Source: Streptosporangiaceae bacterium (GTDB lineage Bacteria; Actinomycetota; Actinomycetes; Streptosporangiales; Streptosporangiaceae). Taken from it: 5,583 bases of DNA. Below are positions 1-5,583 of this stretch, piece by piece. Each line of letters opens with the position of its first letter. The first letter of the stretch is position 1. The notes beneath the pieces were generated by a model. It was not told the DNA's origin and ran no database searches. It saw nothing but the letters and a program-made list of their open reading frames with translations. The stretch lies in contig JASHSO010000102.1 in the NCBI GenBank assembly GCA_030038715.1, forward strand, positions 1 to 5,583, in the 5' to 3' direction. The position numbers were made by a program, and so were the translations under genes.

Positions 1-1075
1 GGTCCTGGAACCCCCGGTGACGCAGTTCGTCGACCACCTGCTTGACCTCCTGGGCCCTGGATCGCGCGCACACCAGCAGGGCGTCGGCAGTGTCCACCAC
101 GACGATGTCGTCGAGCCCGACGACGGCGAGCACCCGCTCGGTGCTGGACACGATCACCGCGTCCTTAACGTCGCGCGTGACGACCCGGCTCGCGTCGGCC
201 AGCAGCAGGTTCCCCGACTCATCAGCCGGCAGCGACTCGCCGAGCGAGTCGAAGTCGCCAACGTCGCTCCACTGCACGTCGGCGGGGACCGTCGCCACTC
301 TGCCCGCCGCGGCGGCTCCTTCGAACACGCCGTAGTCGACCGAGATCTTCTCCAGGCCGGGCCAGACCCGAGCGAGCACGGCCGCGCGGTCGGGGGTGTC
401 CCAGGCATCAGCGACCGCTGCGATGCCGGCGCTCAGTTCCGGGCGCTGCCCGGCAAGCTCGCCGAGGAAGGACCGGACAGCGAAGACGAAGATGCCGGCG
501 TTCCACAGGTACTGGCCGGACTCGAGATAGGCGGCGGCCACCTCGGCCGACGGCTTCTCCTTGAACTCCGCCACCCTCCTGGCCTCGCCGCACACGACAG
601 CGCCGGTCTTCAGGTAGCCGAACCGGACCTCGGCGTGGCCTGGCCGGATCCCCACCGTGGTCAGGTACCCCTCCCGCGCGGCAGCGGCTGCCTGCTTGAC
701 GATCTCGGTGAAGCGCGGCCGGTCACCGATGAGGTGATCGGCGGAGAAGGCAGCCATGATCGCGTCGGGATCGCGTCGGGCCAGCACGGCGGCGGCGAGG
801 CTTACCGCCGCGCAGGAGTCTTTAGGGGACGGCTCGACGAGGATGTTGGCGGCCGGCAGCTCGGGGAGCTGGCTTTCGATCGCGGCCGCATGCGCGGCTC
901 CGGTCACGACGTAGATCTGGGCCGGCGCGGACAGCGACTCAAGGCGGTCGACGGTGTCCTGAAGCAGGGAGCGGTCCGAGCCGGTCAGCGCGTGCAGGAA
1001 CTTAGGCTGCCCGGCCCGCGACAGCGGCCACAGTCTGGTGCCGCTGCCACCTGCCAGGACCGTTGAGTAGAGCAT
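1..1075 (-). CDS. manC: Mannose-1-phosphate guanylyltransferase (GDP-mannose pyrophosphorylase), 3' end cut by window edge
   Basis: The protein converts mannose-1-phosphate and GTP to GDP-mannose and pyrophosphate in the cytoplasm, supplying mannosyl donors for glycans and glycolipids. Seen on the minus strand: 358 complete codons from ATG at 1075-1073 to the left edge with no stop. The nucleotidyltransferase signature GGSGTRLWPLSR is at residues 9-20, with PKFL and catalytic-type Lys25 following. SADH is at 111-114, FKEKP at 171-175, WNAGIF at 191-196, ISVDYGVFE at 244-252 and WSDVGDF at 269-275. The start is firm, because an in-frame TAG lies directly before the ATG and the GG motif sits at the usual distance. 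No Shine-Dalgarno sequence is visible upstream, so a leaderless or very short-leader mRNA is possible. The final residues (a KQVVDELRHRG pattern) resemble the usual C-terminus of single-domain forms, so probably only a few codons are missing. A C-terminal cupin isomerase domain beyond the edge cannot be excluded. The signature argues against the F420-pathway guanylyltransferase CofC/FbiD. Confidence 0.93.
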   Translation of the reverse strand, partial: MLYSTVLAGGSGTRLWPLSRAGQPKFLHALTGSDRSLLQDTVDRLESLSAPAQIYVVTGAAHAAAIESQLPELPAANILVEPSPKDSCAAVSLAAAVLARRDPDAIMAAFSADHLIGDRPRFTEIVKQAAAAAREGYLTTVGIRPGHAEVRFGYLKTGAVVCGEARRVAEFKEKPSAEVAAAYLESGQYLWNAGIFVFAVRSFLGELAGQRPELSAGIAAVADAWDTPDRAAVLARVWPGLEKISVDYGVFEGAAAAGRVATVPADVQWSDVGDFDSLGESLPADESGNLLLADASRVVTRDVKDAVIVSSTERVLAVVGLDDIVVVDTADALLVCARSRAQEVKQVVDELRHRGFQD

Positions 1076-1079
1076 CTAG

Positions 1080-1085
1080 ACACTA
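1080..1085 (-). promoter_or_regulatory. Possible -10 box for manC (TAGTGT)
   Basis: Read on the minus strand, TAGTGT ends four bases before the manC ATG. It fits the TANNNT pattern, and together with the missing Shine-Dalgarno sequence it suggests a leaderless transcript. The four-base gap is shorter than the usual six to nine between the -10 box and the transcription start, and no -35 match is visible, so this is a weak call. Confidence 0.25.
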
Positions 1086-1086
1086 T

Positions 1087-1100
1087 GCCCGATCTCGGGC
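1087..1100. repeat. Inverted repeat just upstream of manC, operator-like
   Basis: GCCCGATCTCGGGC has perfect 6-base arms (GCCCGA and TCGGGC) around a 2-base centre. The centre is too small for a stable RNA hairpin loop, so a protein-binding site is the more natural reading. It lies immediately upstream of the candidate manC -10 box, where a regulator could act on manC transcription. No regulator is identified, and in such GC-rich DNA a chance occurrence is possible. Confidence 0.3.
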
Positions 1101-1149
1101 GTGCCGCTTGCGCTAAGGGCCCGGTTCCGGCCTCGCCGGCCATGCTGGC

Positions 1150-1161
1150 AGACAACTGTCT
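1150..1161. repeat. Inverted repeat AGACA-AC-TGTCT in the divergent promoter region
   Basis: AGACAACTGTCT has 5-base arms around a 2-base centre. It stands out because it is less GC-rich than its surroundings, which makes it less likely than the other palindromes here to be a composition effect. It is a candidate operator near the middle of the divergent region; the binding protein is unknown. Confidence 0.3.
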
Positions 1162-1209
1162 CATGGCGCGAACAAGTCTTCGCCAGGACTGGACCATGGC
1201 GCGGGTTGG

Positions 1210-1222
1210 CCGGGGAACCCGG
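1210..1222. repeat. Inverted repeat CCGGG-GAA-CCCGG
   Basis: Perfect 5-base arms flank a 3-base centre, with further imperfect pairing outside (GG at 1208-1209 and CC at 1225-1226). It could form a small hairpin or act as a binding site. There is no following T-run, so a rho-independent terminator is unlikely. A chance origin in GC-rich DNA is plausible. Confidence 0.25.
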
Positions 1223-1275
1223 TGCCATAAGCTCGATCGACCGGCGGCGTACCATGCCTGGCCCGGCGGCACAAT

Positions 1276-1285
1276 GCCTGCAGGC
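1276..1285. repeat. Perfect 10-base palindrome GCCTGCAGGC upstream of ugd
   Basis: This perfect palindrome lies about 17 bases upstream of the TAGTGT candidate -10 box of ugd, so it overlaps where a -35 element would fall. A repressor bound here would block ugd transcription. The position is suggestive, but the role is inferred only. Confidence 0.25.
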
Positions 1286-1301
1286 TGGTGGGACTAGCAG
1301 G

Positions 1302-1307
1302 TAGTGT
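1302..1307 (+). promoter_or_regulatory. Possible -10 box for ugd (TAGTGT)
   Basis: TAGTGT matches TANNNT. Transcription would begin near 1314, giving a leader of roughly 39 bases before the preferred ATG at 1353. The same heptamer TAGTGTC occurs in the opposite orientation in front of manC. No clear -35 sequence is seen, so the call rests on the hexamer and its position. Confidence 0.3.
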
Positions 1308-1344
1308 CGCTGATTTGTGGGCAACAGCAGTCCGCTCGAAAGAC

Positions 1345-1349
1345 GAGGA
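1345..1349 (+). promoter_or_regulatory. Ribosome binding site deciding the ugd start
   Basis: GAGGA lies three bases before the ATG at 1353 (four counted from GAGG). It is the best Shine-Dalgarno match near the 5' end of the frame and supports ATG 1353 over the upstream in-frame GTG at 1317. Confidence 0.6.
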
Positions 1350-1352
1350 TTG

Positions 1353-2705
1353 ATGACTGACCGGCCTCGGCTGACAGTACTGGGTACCGGATACCTCGGG
1401 GCGACGCATGCCGCGTGCATGGCGTCGGAGGGCTTTGAGGTTCTCGGCCTGGACACCGACGCGGCCAAGGTGGCCCGGCTGAACAGCGGCGACGTGCCGA
1501 TCTTCGAACCGGGCCTGGAGGGCCTGGTGCGCGAGGGCCTGGCCGCGGGGCGGCTGGCGTTCACTACCTCCTACGAACGGGTCGCCGACTTCGGGGACAT
1601 TCATTTCCTGTGCGTGGGCACACCGCAGCGGCGCGACGGCAATGGGGCTGACCTGTCACAGGTGGATGCGTGCATCGCCGCGCTGGCGCCGGGACTGTCG
1701 CGGCCCTGCCTGGTAGTGGGCAAGTCGACGGTACCGGTGGGCACAGCGGCAGCGCTGGCGGCCCGGCTGTCGCGCATCGCACCGGTGGGGGAGGGCGCGG
1801 AGGTTTGCTGGAACCCGGAGTTCCTGCGCGAGGGTCACGGGGTGGCAGACACGCTGAAGCCGGACCGGATCGTGATCGGGGCGACATCGGAGCGAGCCGA
1901 AGCTCTGCTGCGCCAGGTGTACGCGCGCCAGGTCGAGGCGGGCATCCCGGTGTTCGTGACGGACCTGGCGACCGCCGAGCTGGCCAAGGTCGCAGCCAAC
2001 GCATTCCTGGCGACCAAGATCTCCTTCATCAATGCCGTCGCCGAGGTATGCGACAAGGCCGGCGCCGACGTGACGATGCTGGCACAAGTGCTGGGCGCCG
2101 ATCCGCGGATCGGCTCCGCGTTCCTGCGTCCCGGCCTGGGCTTTGGCGGCGGGTGCTTGCCCAAGGACGTCCGGGCCTTCCTGGCCAGAGCGGCCGAGCT
2201 GGGCGCTGCGGACGCGCTTAAGTTCCTGCGCGAGGTAGACGCCATCAACCTGGGCCGCCGGACCGGCATGGTGAACCTTGCCTGCGAGGTGCTCGGCGGC
2301 TCGGTTGCCGGGCGGTCGGTGTGCGTGCTCGGGGCCGCGTTCAAACCGGGAAGTGACGACGTGCGGGACTCACCCGCTCTCGACGTGGCGCAGATCCTGC
2401 ACGGCATGGGGGCCGAGGTCACCGTGTACGACCCGGCCGCGACACACAACGCCAGCCGTGCCTGGCCCGAGCTGAGCTATGCCGGCTCGGCGCTGGAGGC
2501 CGCCACGGGCGCCGACGTCGTCCTGGTGCTCACCGACTGGCCGCAGTTCGCCGCGCTTGACCCCGGGGAACTCGGCGCGGTCGTAGCGGCGCGCAACGTT
2601 GTCGACGGCCGCTATGTGCTCGACCCGGCCGCCTGGCGAGCCGCTGGCTGGCACTACCGCGCCTCCGGCATCCCGGCCACGACGAGGTCGGATCAGCTCA
2701 CCTGA
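1353..2705 (+). CDS. ugd: UDP-glucose 6-dehydrogenase
   Basis: This cytoplasmic enzyme oxidises UDP-glucose to UDP-glucuronate with two NAD+, providing precursor for acidic polysaccharides or pentose-containing glycans. The 450-residue length is normal for the family. Seen: Rossmann motif GTGYLG at residues 11-16, a CVGTPQ strand end, STVPVGT, then NPEFLREG at 154-161 with Glu156. The helix with Lys212 and Asn216 follows, then GFGGGCLPKD with catalytic Cys268 and Asp272, and the C-terminal UDP-binding half with AFKPGSDDVRDSP (Lys331, Arg338). The NPEFLREG...KPDRIVIG form favours UDP-glucose over GDP-mannose dehydrogenase, although adjacent manC makes the GDP-mannose alternative worth noting. 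ATG 1353 is preferred for its GAGGA site and the correct distance to GTGYLG. An in-frame GTG at 1317 would add 12 residues encoded by atypical codons (AGA, CGA, GGA, TTG). The gene is divergent from manC and 48 bases upstream of the fbiC frame, so co-transcription with fbiC is likely. Confidence 0.93.
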   Translation: MTDRPRLTVLGTGYLGATHAACMASEGFEVLGLDTDAAKVARLNSGDVPIFEPGLEGLVREGLAAGRLAFTTSYERVADFGDIHFLCVGTPQRRDGNGADLSQVDACIAALAPGLSRPCLVVGKSTVPVGTAAALAARLSRIAPVGEGAEVCWNPEFLREGHGVADTLKPDRIVIGATSERAEALLRQVYARQVEAGIPVFVTDLATAELAKVAANAFLATKISFINAVAEVCDKAGADVTMLAQVLGADPRIGSAFLRPGLGFGGGCLPKDVRAFLARAAELGAADALKFLREVDAINLGRRTGMVNLACEVLGGSVAGRSVCVLGAAFKPGSDDVRDSPALDVAQILHGMGAEVTVYDPAATHNASRAWPELSYAGSALEAATGADVVLVLTDWPQFAALDPGELGAVVAARNVVDGRYVLDPAAWRAAGWHYRASGIPATTRSDQLT

Positions 2706-2816
2706 ATGGCGCCGGGAAGCGCAGCGTGCTCGGTCTGGTTATCGCGGTAGCCGATGTCCGCTCATGTGCGGATGGCGGTGGCCAGGAGCACATACAGCCG
2801 AAGGAGAGGTGGCGCC
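2706..2816 (+). other. Spacer and probable 5' leader between ugd and fbiC
   Basis: If fbiC starts at ATC 2817, this 111-base stretch is untranslated. It contains a small hairpin (TCCGC at 2757-2761 and GCGGA at 2768-2772, six-base loop) and two copies of GGCGCC at 2708-2713 and 2811-2816. No terminator is visible (no stem followed by a T-run), and no clear promoter, so read-through from ugd is the simplest model. In the fbiC frame it encodes an Arg-rich stretch with ACA, CGA, AGG and AGA codons, unlike the codon use of the gene body. Confidence 0.45.
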
Positions 2817-5534
2817 ATCAGCGTTGACCAGCCCGGCCCGGCCAGTTCCAGCGCGATCAGGCGGGCTCTCGCTCGTGCCAGGGACAGCAAGTCCCTCGAC
2901 CAGGCCGAGGCAGCGATCCTGCTGGCGGCTCGCGGCGAGGACCTCGCAACGCTGAGCGGGCACGCCGCCAGGATTAGGGACGCCGGACTGGCGGCAGCCG
3001 GGCGCCCGGGCGTGATCACCTACTCGCGTAAGGTGTTCGTCCCGCTGACGCGGCTATGCCGAGACCGTTGTGCTTACTGCACGTTCGTGACGGTGCCGGG
3101 TCGTGTCACGGCCCCGTTCCTTTCCCCCGACGACGTTGTCAAGATCGCGAGCGATGGCGCATCGCTGGGCTGCAAGGAAGCCCTGTTCACGCTCGGTGAC
3201 CGCCCCGAGGCGCGGTGGCGGCAGGCGCGGGACTGGCTGGACGCGCATGGCTATGACGACACGCTCTCGTACGTGCGGGCCATGGCGATTCGGGTGCTCG
3301 AGGAGACGGGCCTGCTGCCGCACCTGAACCCGGGAGTGCTGAGCTGGCAGGACTTCCAGCGGCTCAAGCCAGTAGCGCCGTCCATGGGCATGATGCTCGA
3401 GACCACGGCCCGGCGCTTGTTTACCGATCGCGGTGGACCGCATTTCGGCAGCCCGGACAAGGACCCGGCGGTGCGGCTGCGGGTGCTGCAGGATGCCGGG
3501 CGAAGCAGCGTACCGTTCACGACCGGGATCCTCATCGGGATCGGCGAGACGCTGGCCGAGCGGGCAGAGTCGATCTTCGCGATCCGCCAGGTCGCCCGCG
3601 AATACGGCGGCATCCAGGAAGTGATCGTGCAGAACTTCCGGGCCAAGCCAGACACCAGGATGCGCGCTGTCCCGGATGCCGGCCTCGCCGACCTTGCCGC
3701 GACGATCGCCGTCGCCAGGCTTGTGCTAGGGCCGTCGGCGCGAATCCAGGCGCCGCCGAACCTGATCGGCCAGGAGTACGGGCTCATCCTGTCGGCCGGC
3801 ATCGACGACTGGGGCGGAGTCTCGCCGCTGACCCCAGACCATGTGAACCCGGAGCGTCCCTGGCCGCAGATCGACGAGCTGGCGGCGCGGACCGCGGCCG
3901 GGGGGTTCGAGCTGGCCGAGCGGCTGACGATCTACCCGCCGTATATCCGCGAGCCGTGGCTGGACCCCCGGCTGTCGCAGCATGTTGCCGCGCTAGCTGA
4001 CCCGGCGACCGGGCTCGCGCGGGCGGGGTCCCGGCCGCGCGGGCTGCCCTGGCAGGAGCCCGATGGGGGGTGGGGCGAGGCCGCCAGCGGCCGTACCGAC
4101 CTGCACGTTAGCATCGACACGACAGGGCGGACCGCGGACCGCAGGGACGACTTCGACTCGGTGTACGGCGACTGGGCCGAGGTTGGCGCCAGGGTCAGGG
4201 CCGGGACTGGCTCGGGCGGCGTCGGGGTTGGCTCGACCCGGGCCGCACCCGCCTCGGGCGGTGCTGCGGCTGCCTCGGGCGTCGAGGCGGGCTTGGCTCG
4301 GGTCGGCGGGCGGCGGGCGCCGAGAGAAGTGCTCGCGGCGCTGCGGGCTGCTGAGCGCGACCCTGCCCGCCTAACCGACGCCGAGGCACTTGCCTTGCTG
4401 ACCGCCGACGGCGCCGAACTTGACGCGCTCGCCGCGCTTGCCGACGGGCTGCGCCGCGAGGTGAACGGTGATGAGGTCAGCTTCGTCGTCACTCGCAACA
4501 TCAACTTCACGAACGTCTGCTACACAGGCTGCCGGTTCTGCGCATTCGCCCAGCGGCGCACCGACGCGGACGCCTACACCCTTTCGCTGGAGCAGATCGG
4601 GGACCGCGCGGTCGAGGCCTGGGAAGCCGGTGCGACCGAGGTGTGCATGCAGGGCGGCATTCACCCCGATCTGCCGGGAACTGCATATTTCGAGATCGCG
4701 GCCGAGGTCAAACGGCGCTGCCCGGATATGCACGTACACGCGTTCTCGCCGATGGAGGTCATGAACGGGGCGTCCCGCACCGGGCTGCCGGTCGCCGAAT
4801 GGCTGCTGCGGGCACGCGAGGCGGGCGTCGACTCGCTGCCCGGCACCGCGGCGGAGATCCTCGACGACGACGTGCGCTGGGTGCTGACCAAGGGCAAGCT
4901 GCCCGCCGCCGCATGGATCGAGGTGATCACGACCGCGCACGAGCTAGGCATCCCGACCACCGCGACCATGATGTACGGACACGTGGACTCCCCAGAGCAC
5001 TGGGTCGTCCACTTGCGGGTGATCCGCGGTATCGCCGACCGCACTGGCGGCTTTACCGAGTTCGTGCTGCTGCCCTTCGTGCACGCCAGCTCGCCGATTT
5101 ACCTGGCCGGCCTCGCGCGGCCTGGCCCGACCAGGCGGGAGAACAGGGCCGTGCACGCGCTGGCCCGGCTCCTGCTGCACGGCGCCATCGACAACATCCA
5201 GTGCTCTTGGGTCAAGCTAGGTCCCGACATCTGCCGTGACGTGCTGCGGGGCGGGGTCAACGACCTCGGCGGCACCCTGATGGAGGAGACCATCAGCCGG
5301 ATGGCCGGGTCACAGAACGGCTCTTACAAGACGATTAGCGACCTGACTGACCTGGTGGCGCCCACCGGGAGGCCGCTGCGGCAGCGCACCACCCTCTACG
5401 GCACTCCTTCGGCCGAGCGTGCGGCGGCCGCGGGCGACCGCGCGCCCGGTGGCAGCCAGCAGTCGCCTGCCCGCGCCTCGGCGACGCCGCGTCGGCCGGG
5501 CAGCGGTAGACCTGCTACGCCTGCAGGACCGTGA
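2754..5534 (+). CDS. fbiC: FO synthase, fused CofG-CofH radical SAM enzyme
   Basis: FbiC joins tyrosine with 5-amino-6-ribitylaminouracil (CofH half), then cyclises the product to 7,8-didemethyl-8-hydroxy-5-deazariboflavin, FO (CofG half), the F420 chromophore. Both halves use S-adenosylmethionine and a [4Fe-4S] cluster in the cytoplasm. Numbering from ATG 2754: the CofG half, roughly 32-400, has Cys102, Cys106 and Cys109 (CX3CX2C) and GIGET at 262-266. The CofH half, roughly 545-884, has Cys589, Cys593 and Cys596, MMYGH at 739-743 and the conserved end RQRTTLYG. Both clusters are intact, so both reactions are expected. At 926 residues it is longer than the roughly 856 I recall for the mycobacterial protein. 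The excess is mainly a Gly/Ala linker at about 480-525 and a 43-residue tail. The start is uncertain: ATG 2754, GTG 2766, ATG 2772 and GTG 2778 lack ribosome sites, while a strong one precedes in-frame ATC 2817. Homology begins near residue 32, compatible with any of these. Confidence 0.95.
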   Translation: MSAHVRMAVARSTYSRRRGGAISVDQPGPASSSAIRRALARARDSKSLDQAEAAILLAARGEDLATLSGHAARIRDAGLAAAGRPGVITYSRKVFVPLTRLCRDRCAYCTFVTVPGRVTAPFLSPDDVVKIASDGASLGCKEALFTLGDRPEARWRQARDWLDAHGYDDTLSYVRAMAIRVLEETGLLPHLNPGVLSWQDFQRLKPVAPSMGMMLETTARRLFTDRGGPHFGSPDKDPAVRLRVLQDAGRSSVPFTTGILIGIGETLAERAESIFAIRQVAREYGGIQEVIVQNFRAKPDTRMRAVPDAGLADLAATIAVARLVLGPSARIQAPPNLIGQEYGLILSAGIDDWGGVSPLTPDHVNPERPWPQIDELAARTAAGGFELAERLTIYPPYIREPWLDPRLSQHVAALADPATGLARAGSRPRGLPWQEPDGGWGEAASGRTDLHVSIDTTGRTADRRDDFDSVYGDWAEVGARVRAGTGSGGVGVGSTRAAPASGGAAAASGVEAGLARVGGRRAPREVLAALRAAERDPARLTDAEALALLTADGAELDALAALADGLRREVNGDEVSFVVTRNINFTNVCYTGCRFCAFAQRRTDADAYTLSLEQIGDRAVEAWEAGATEVCMQGGIHPDLPGTAYFEIAAEVKRRCPDMHVHAFSPMEVMNGASRTGLPVAEWLLRAREAGVDSLPGTAAEILDDDVRWVLTKGKLPAAAWIEVITTAHELGIPTTATMMYGHVDSPEHWVVHLRVIRGIADRTGGFTEFVLLPFVHASSPIYLAGLARPGPTRRENRAVHALARLLLHGAIDNIQCSWVKLGPDICRDVLRGGVNDLGGTLMEETISRMAGSQNGSYKTISDLTDLVAPTGRPLRQRTTLYGTPSAERAAAAGDRAPGGSQQSPARASATPRRPGSGRPATPAGP
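2801..2809 (+). promoter_or_regulatory. Strong Shine-Dalgarno sequence in front of an in-frame ATC (fbiC)
   Basis: AAGGAGAGG is the best Shine-Dalgarno match in the window. The next in-frame candidate is ATC at 2817, 10 bases after AAGGAG and 7 after the final AGG. The nearby GTG at 2809 and TTG at 2824 are out of frame, and no in-frame ATG or GTG follows before the conserved domain. The site therefore points to a rare ATC start or to a start codon altered by mutation or sequencing error. Confidence 0.6.
4209..4302 (+). repeat. Degenerate CTCGGGCG repeats encoding the FbiC interdomain linker
   Basis: CTCGGGCG occurs at 4211-4218, 4253-4260 and 4274-4281, with a shortened CTCGGG at 4297-4302. 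The first two intervals are 42 and 21 bases, in frame and multiples of 21, consistent with expansion of a 7-codon unit. The last interval is 23, so that copy is read in another frame. The encoded segment is rich in Gly, Ala and Ser and sits between the CofG and CofH halves, where it should act as a flexible tether. Replication slippage in GC-rich DNA is the likely origin. Confidence 0.5.
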
Positions 5535-5583
5535 GCGGTGTCCGCGGGCCAAGTACCGAGGCACAGACGCCGTCGCTGGCCGC
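5531..5583 (+). CDS. Probable start of a downstream gene, cut by window edge
   Basis: GTG at 5531 overlaps the fbiC stop as GTGA, an arrangement typical of translationally coupled genes. The frame stays open to the window end (17 codons, beginning as M-S-G-V-R-G-P) with mostly G/C third positions. A rival start is GTG 5538 in another frame, which has better spacing (nine bases) from the weak AGGA at 5525-5528 but reads into AGG, AGA, CAA and GTA codons. AGGA is only two bases from GTG 5531, too close for normal use. The piece is too short to assign a function. Confidence 0.35.
   Translation, partial: MSGVRGPSTEAQTPSLA

Larger units (their letters stand above)
1076..1352. promoter_or_regulatory. 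Divergent intergenic region between manC and ugd
   Basis: This 277-base stretch separates two genes read away from each other, so it should contain both promoters. I find no credible gene in it: the small open frames lack ribosome binding sites and homology I recognise. It holds short inverted repeats at 1087-1100, 1150-1161, 1210-1222 and 1276-1285, and a 9-base direct repeat CATGGCGCG at 1162-1170 and 1195-1203. TAGTGT hexamers fitting the actinobacterial -10 pattern TANNNT lie near each gene. No convincing TTGACA-like -35 box was found at the expected distance from either hexamer. The promoter role is inferred from gene orientation and these weak motifs. Confidence 0.6.

Noticed and set aside
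17..1066. Plus-strand open frame of 349 codons covering most of the left gene
   Set aside because: It is exactly antisense to manC, which has a full set of family motifs. The plus-strand translation is low-complexity (Gly/Arg/Asp/His-rich) with no recognisable motif. Long antisense frames are expected in GC-rich coding DNA.
1..1075. Possible CofC/FbiD (2-phospholactate or phosphoenolpyruvate guanylyltransferase), given the nearby F420 gene
   Set aside because: The GGSGTRLWPLSR signature, WNAGIF, ISVDYGVFE and WSDVG motifs and a length above 350 residues identify a sugar-phosphate guanylyltransferase. CofC/FbiD proteins are shorter and lack these motifs.
1085..1304. Small plus-strand open frames of about 70 codons in the intergenic region
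   Set aside because: No Shine-Dalgarno sequence, no clear third-position G/C preference, and their start lies in the manC promoter. They are more likely non-coding promoter DNA.
1076..1604. Minus-strand open frames of 162 and 147 codons spanning the intergenic region and the start of ugd
   Set aside because: They run antisense into the well-supported ugd gene, have no ribosome binding site I can see, and their translations are Arg/Pro/Ser-rich without recognisable domains.
1835..2449. Minus-strand open frame of 204 codons inside ugd
   Set aside because: Antisense to conserved ugd catalytic sequence, with a Ser/Arg/Ala-rich translation typical of a shadow frame.
1353..2705. GDP-mannose 6-dehydrogenase (AlgD-like) as the identity of the dehydrogenase, suggested by adjacent manC
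   Set aside because: The NPEFLREG segment followed by KPDRIVIG and the STVPVGT motif fit the UDP-glucose branch better. Substrate is not proven by sequence, so this stays as a minor alternative.
2757..2772. Hairpin between ugd and fbiC as a transcription terminator
   Set aside because: The stem is only five base pairs and no T-run follows, so it does not look like a rho-independent terminator.
4643..5239. Plus-strand open frame of 198 codons inside fbiC
   Set aside because: It overlaps the conserved CofH half in another frame and is extremely Arg/Ala-rich. The FbiC frame explains this DNA fully.

Overview
This window looks like chromosomal DNA from a high-GC actinomycete. Base composition is strongly G+C-rich, with G/C favoured at third codon positions. 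The fused CofG-CofH form of FO synthase (FbiC) is typical of F420-making actinobacteria, and the mannose-1-phosphate guanylyltransferase has an actinobacterial style of N-terminus. I cannot name the genus from sequence alone.

Layout, left to right. (1) Positions 1-1075, minus strand: a nearly complete mannose-1-phosphate guanylyltransferase (manC type) whose last few codons run off the left edge. (2) Positions 1076-1352: a 277-base divergent intergenic region with no convincing gene. It holds several short inverted repeats and a TAGTGTC heptamer pointing outward towards each flanking gene. (3) Positions 1353-2705, plus strand: a UDP-glucose 6-dehydrogenase with a complete set of catalytic motifs. 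(4) A short spacer carrying a strong Shine-Dalgarno sequence. (5) Positions 2754-5534 (or from 2817), plus strand: FbiC, the two-domain radical-SAM enzyme that makes the deazaflavin FO, precursor of coenzyme F420. It carries an extra low-complexity linker and a disordered C-terminal tail. (6) From 5531: the probable first codons of another plus-strand gene, overlapping the fbiC stop codon as GTGA.

The first two genes supply activated sugars (GDP-mannose, UDP-glucuronate) for cell-surface polysaccharides or glycoconjugates. The third makes the F420 chromophore. ugd and fbiC, and probably the gene after fbiC, are close enough to share a transcript, while manC is read in the opposite direction. 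I see no direct biochemical link between the sugar genes and F420.

No mobile element, CRISPR array, RNA gene or new defence-like system is visible. The main point of interest is the fbiC start: the only strong ribosome binding site lies in front of an in-frame ATC rather than in front of any ATG or GTG.
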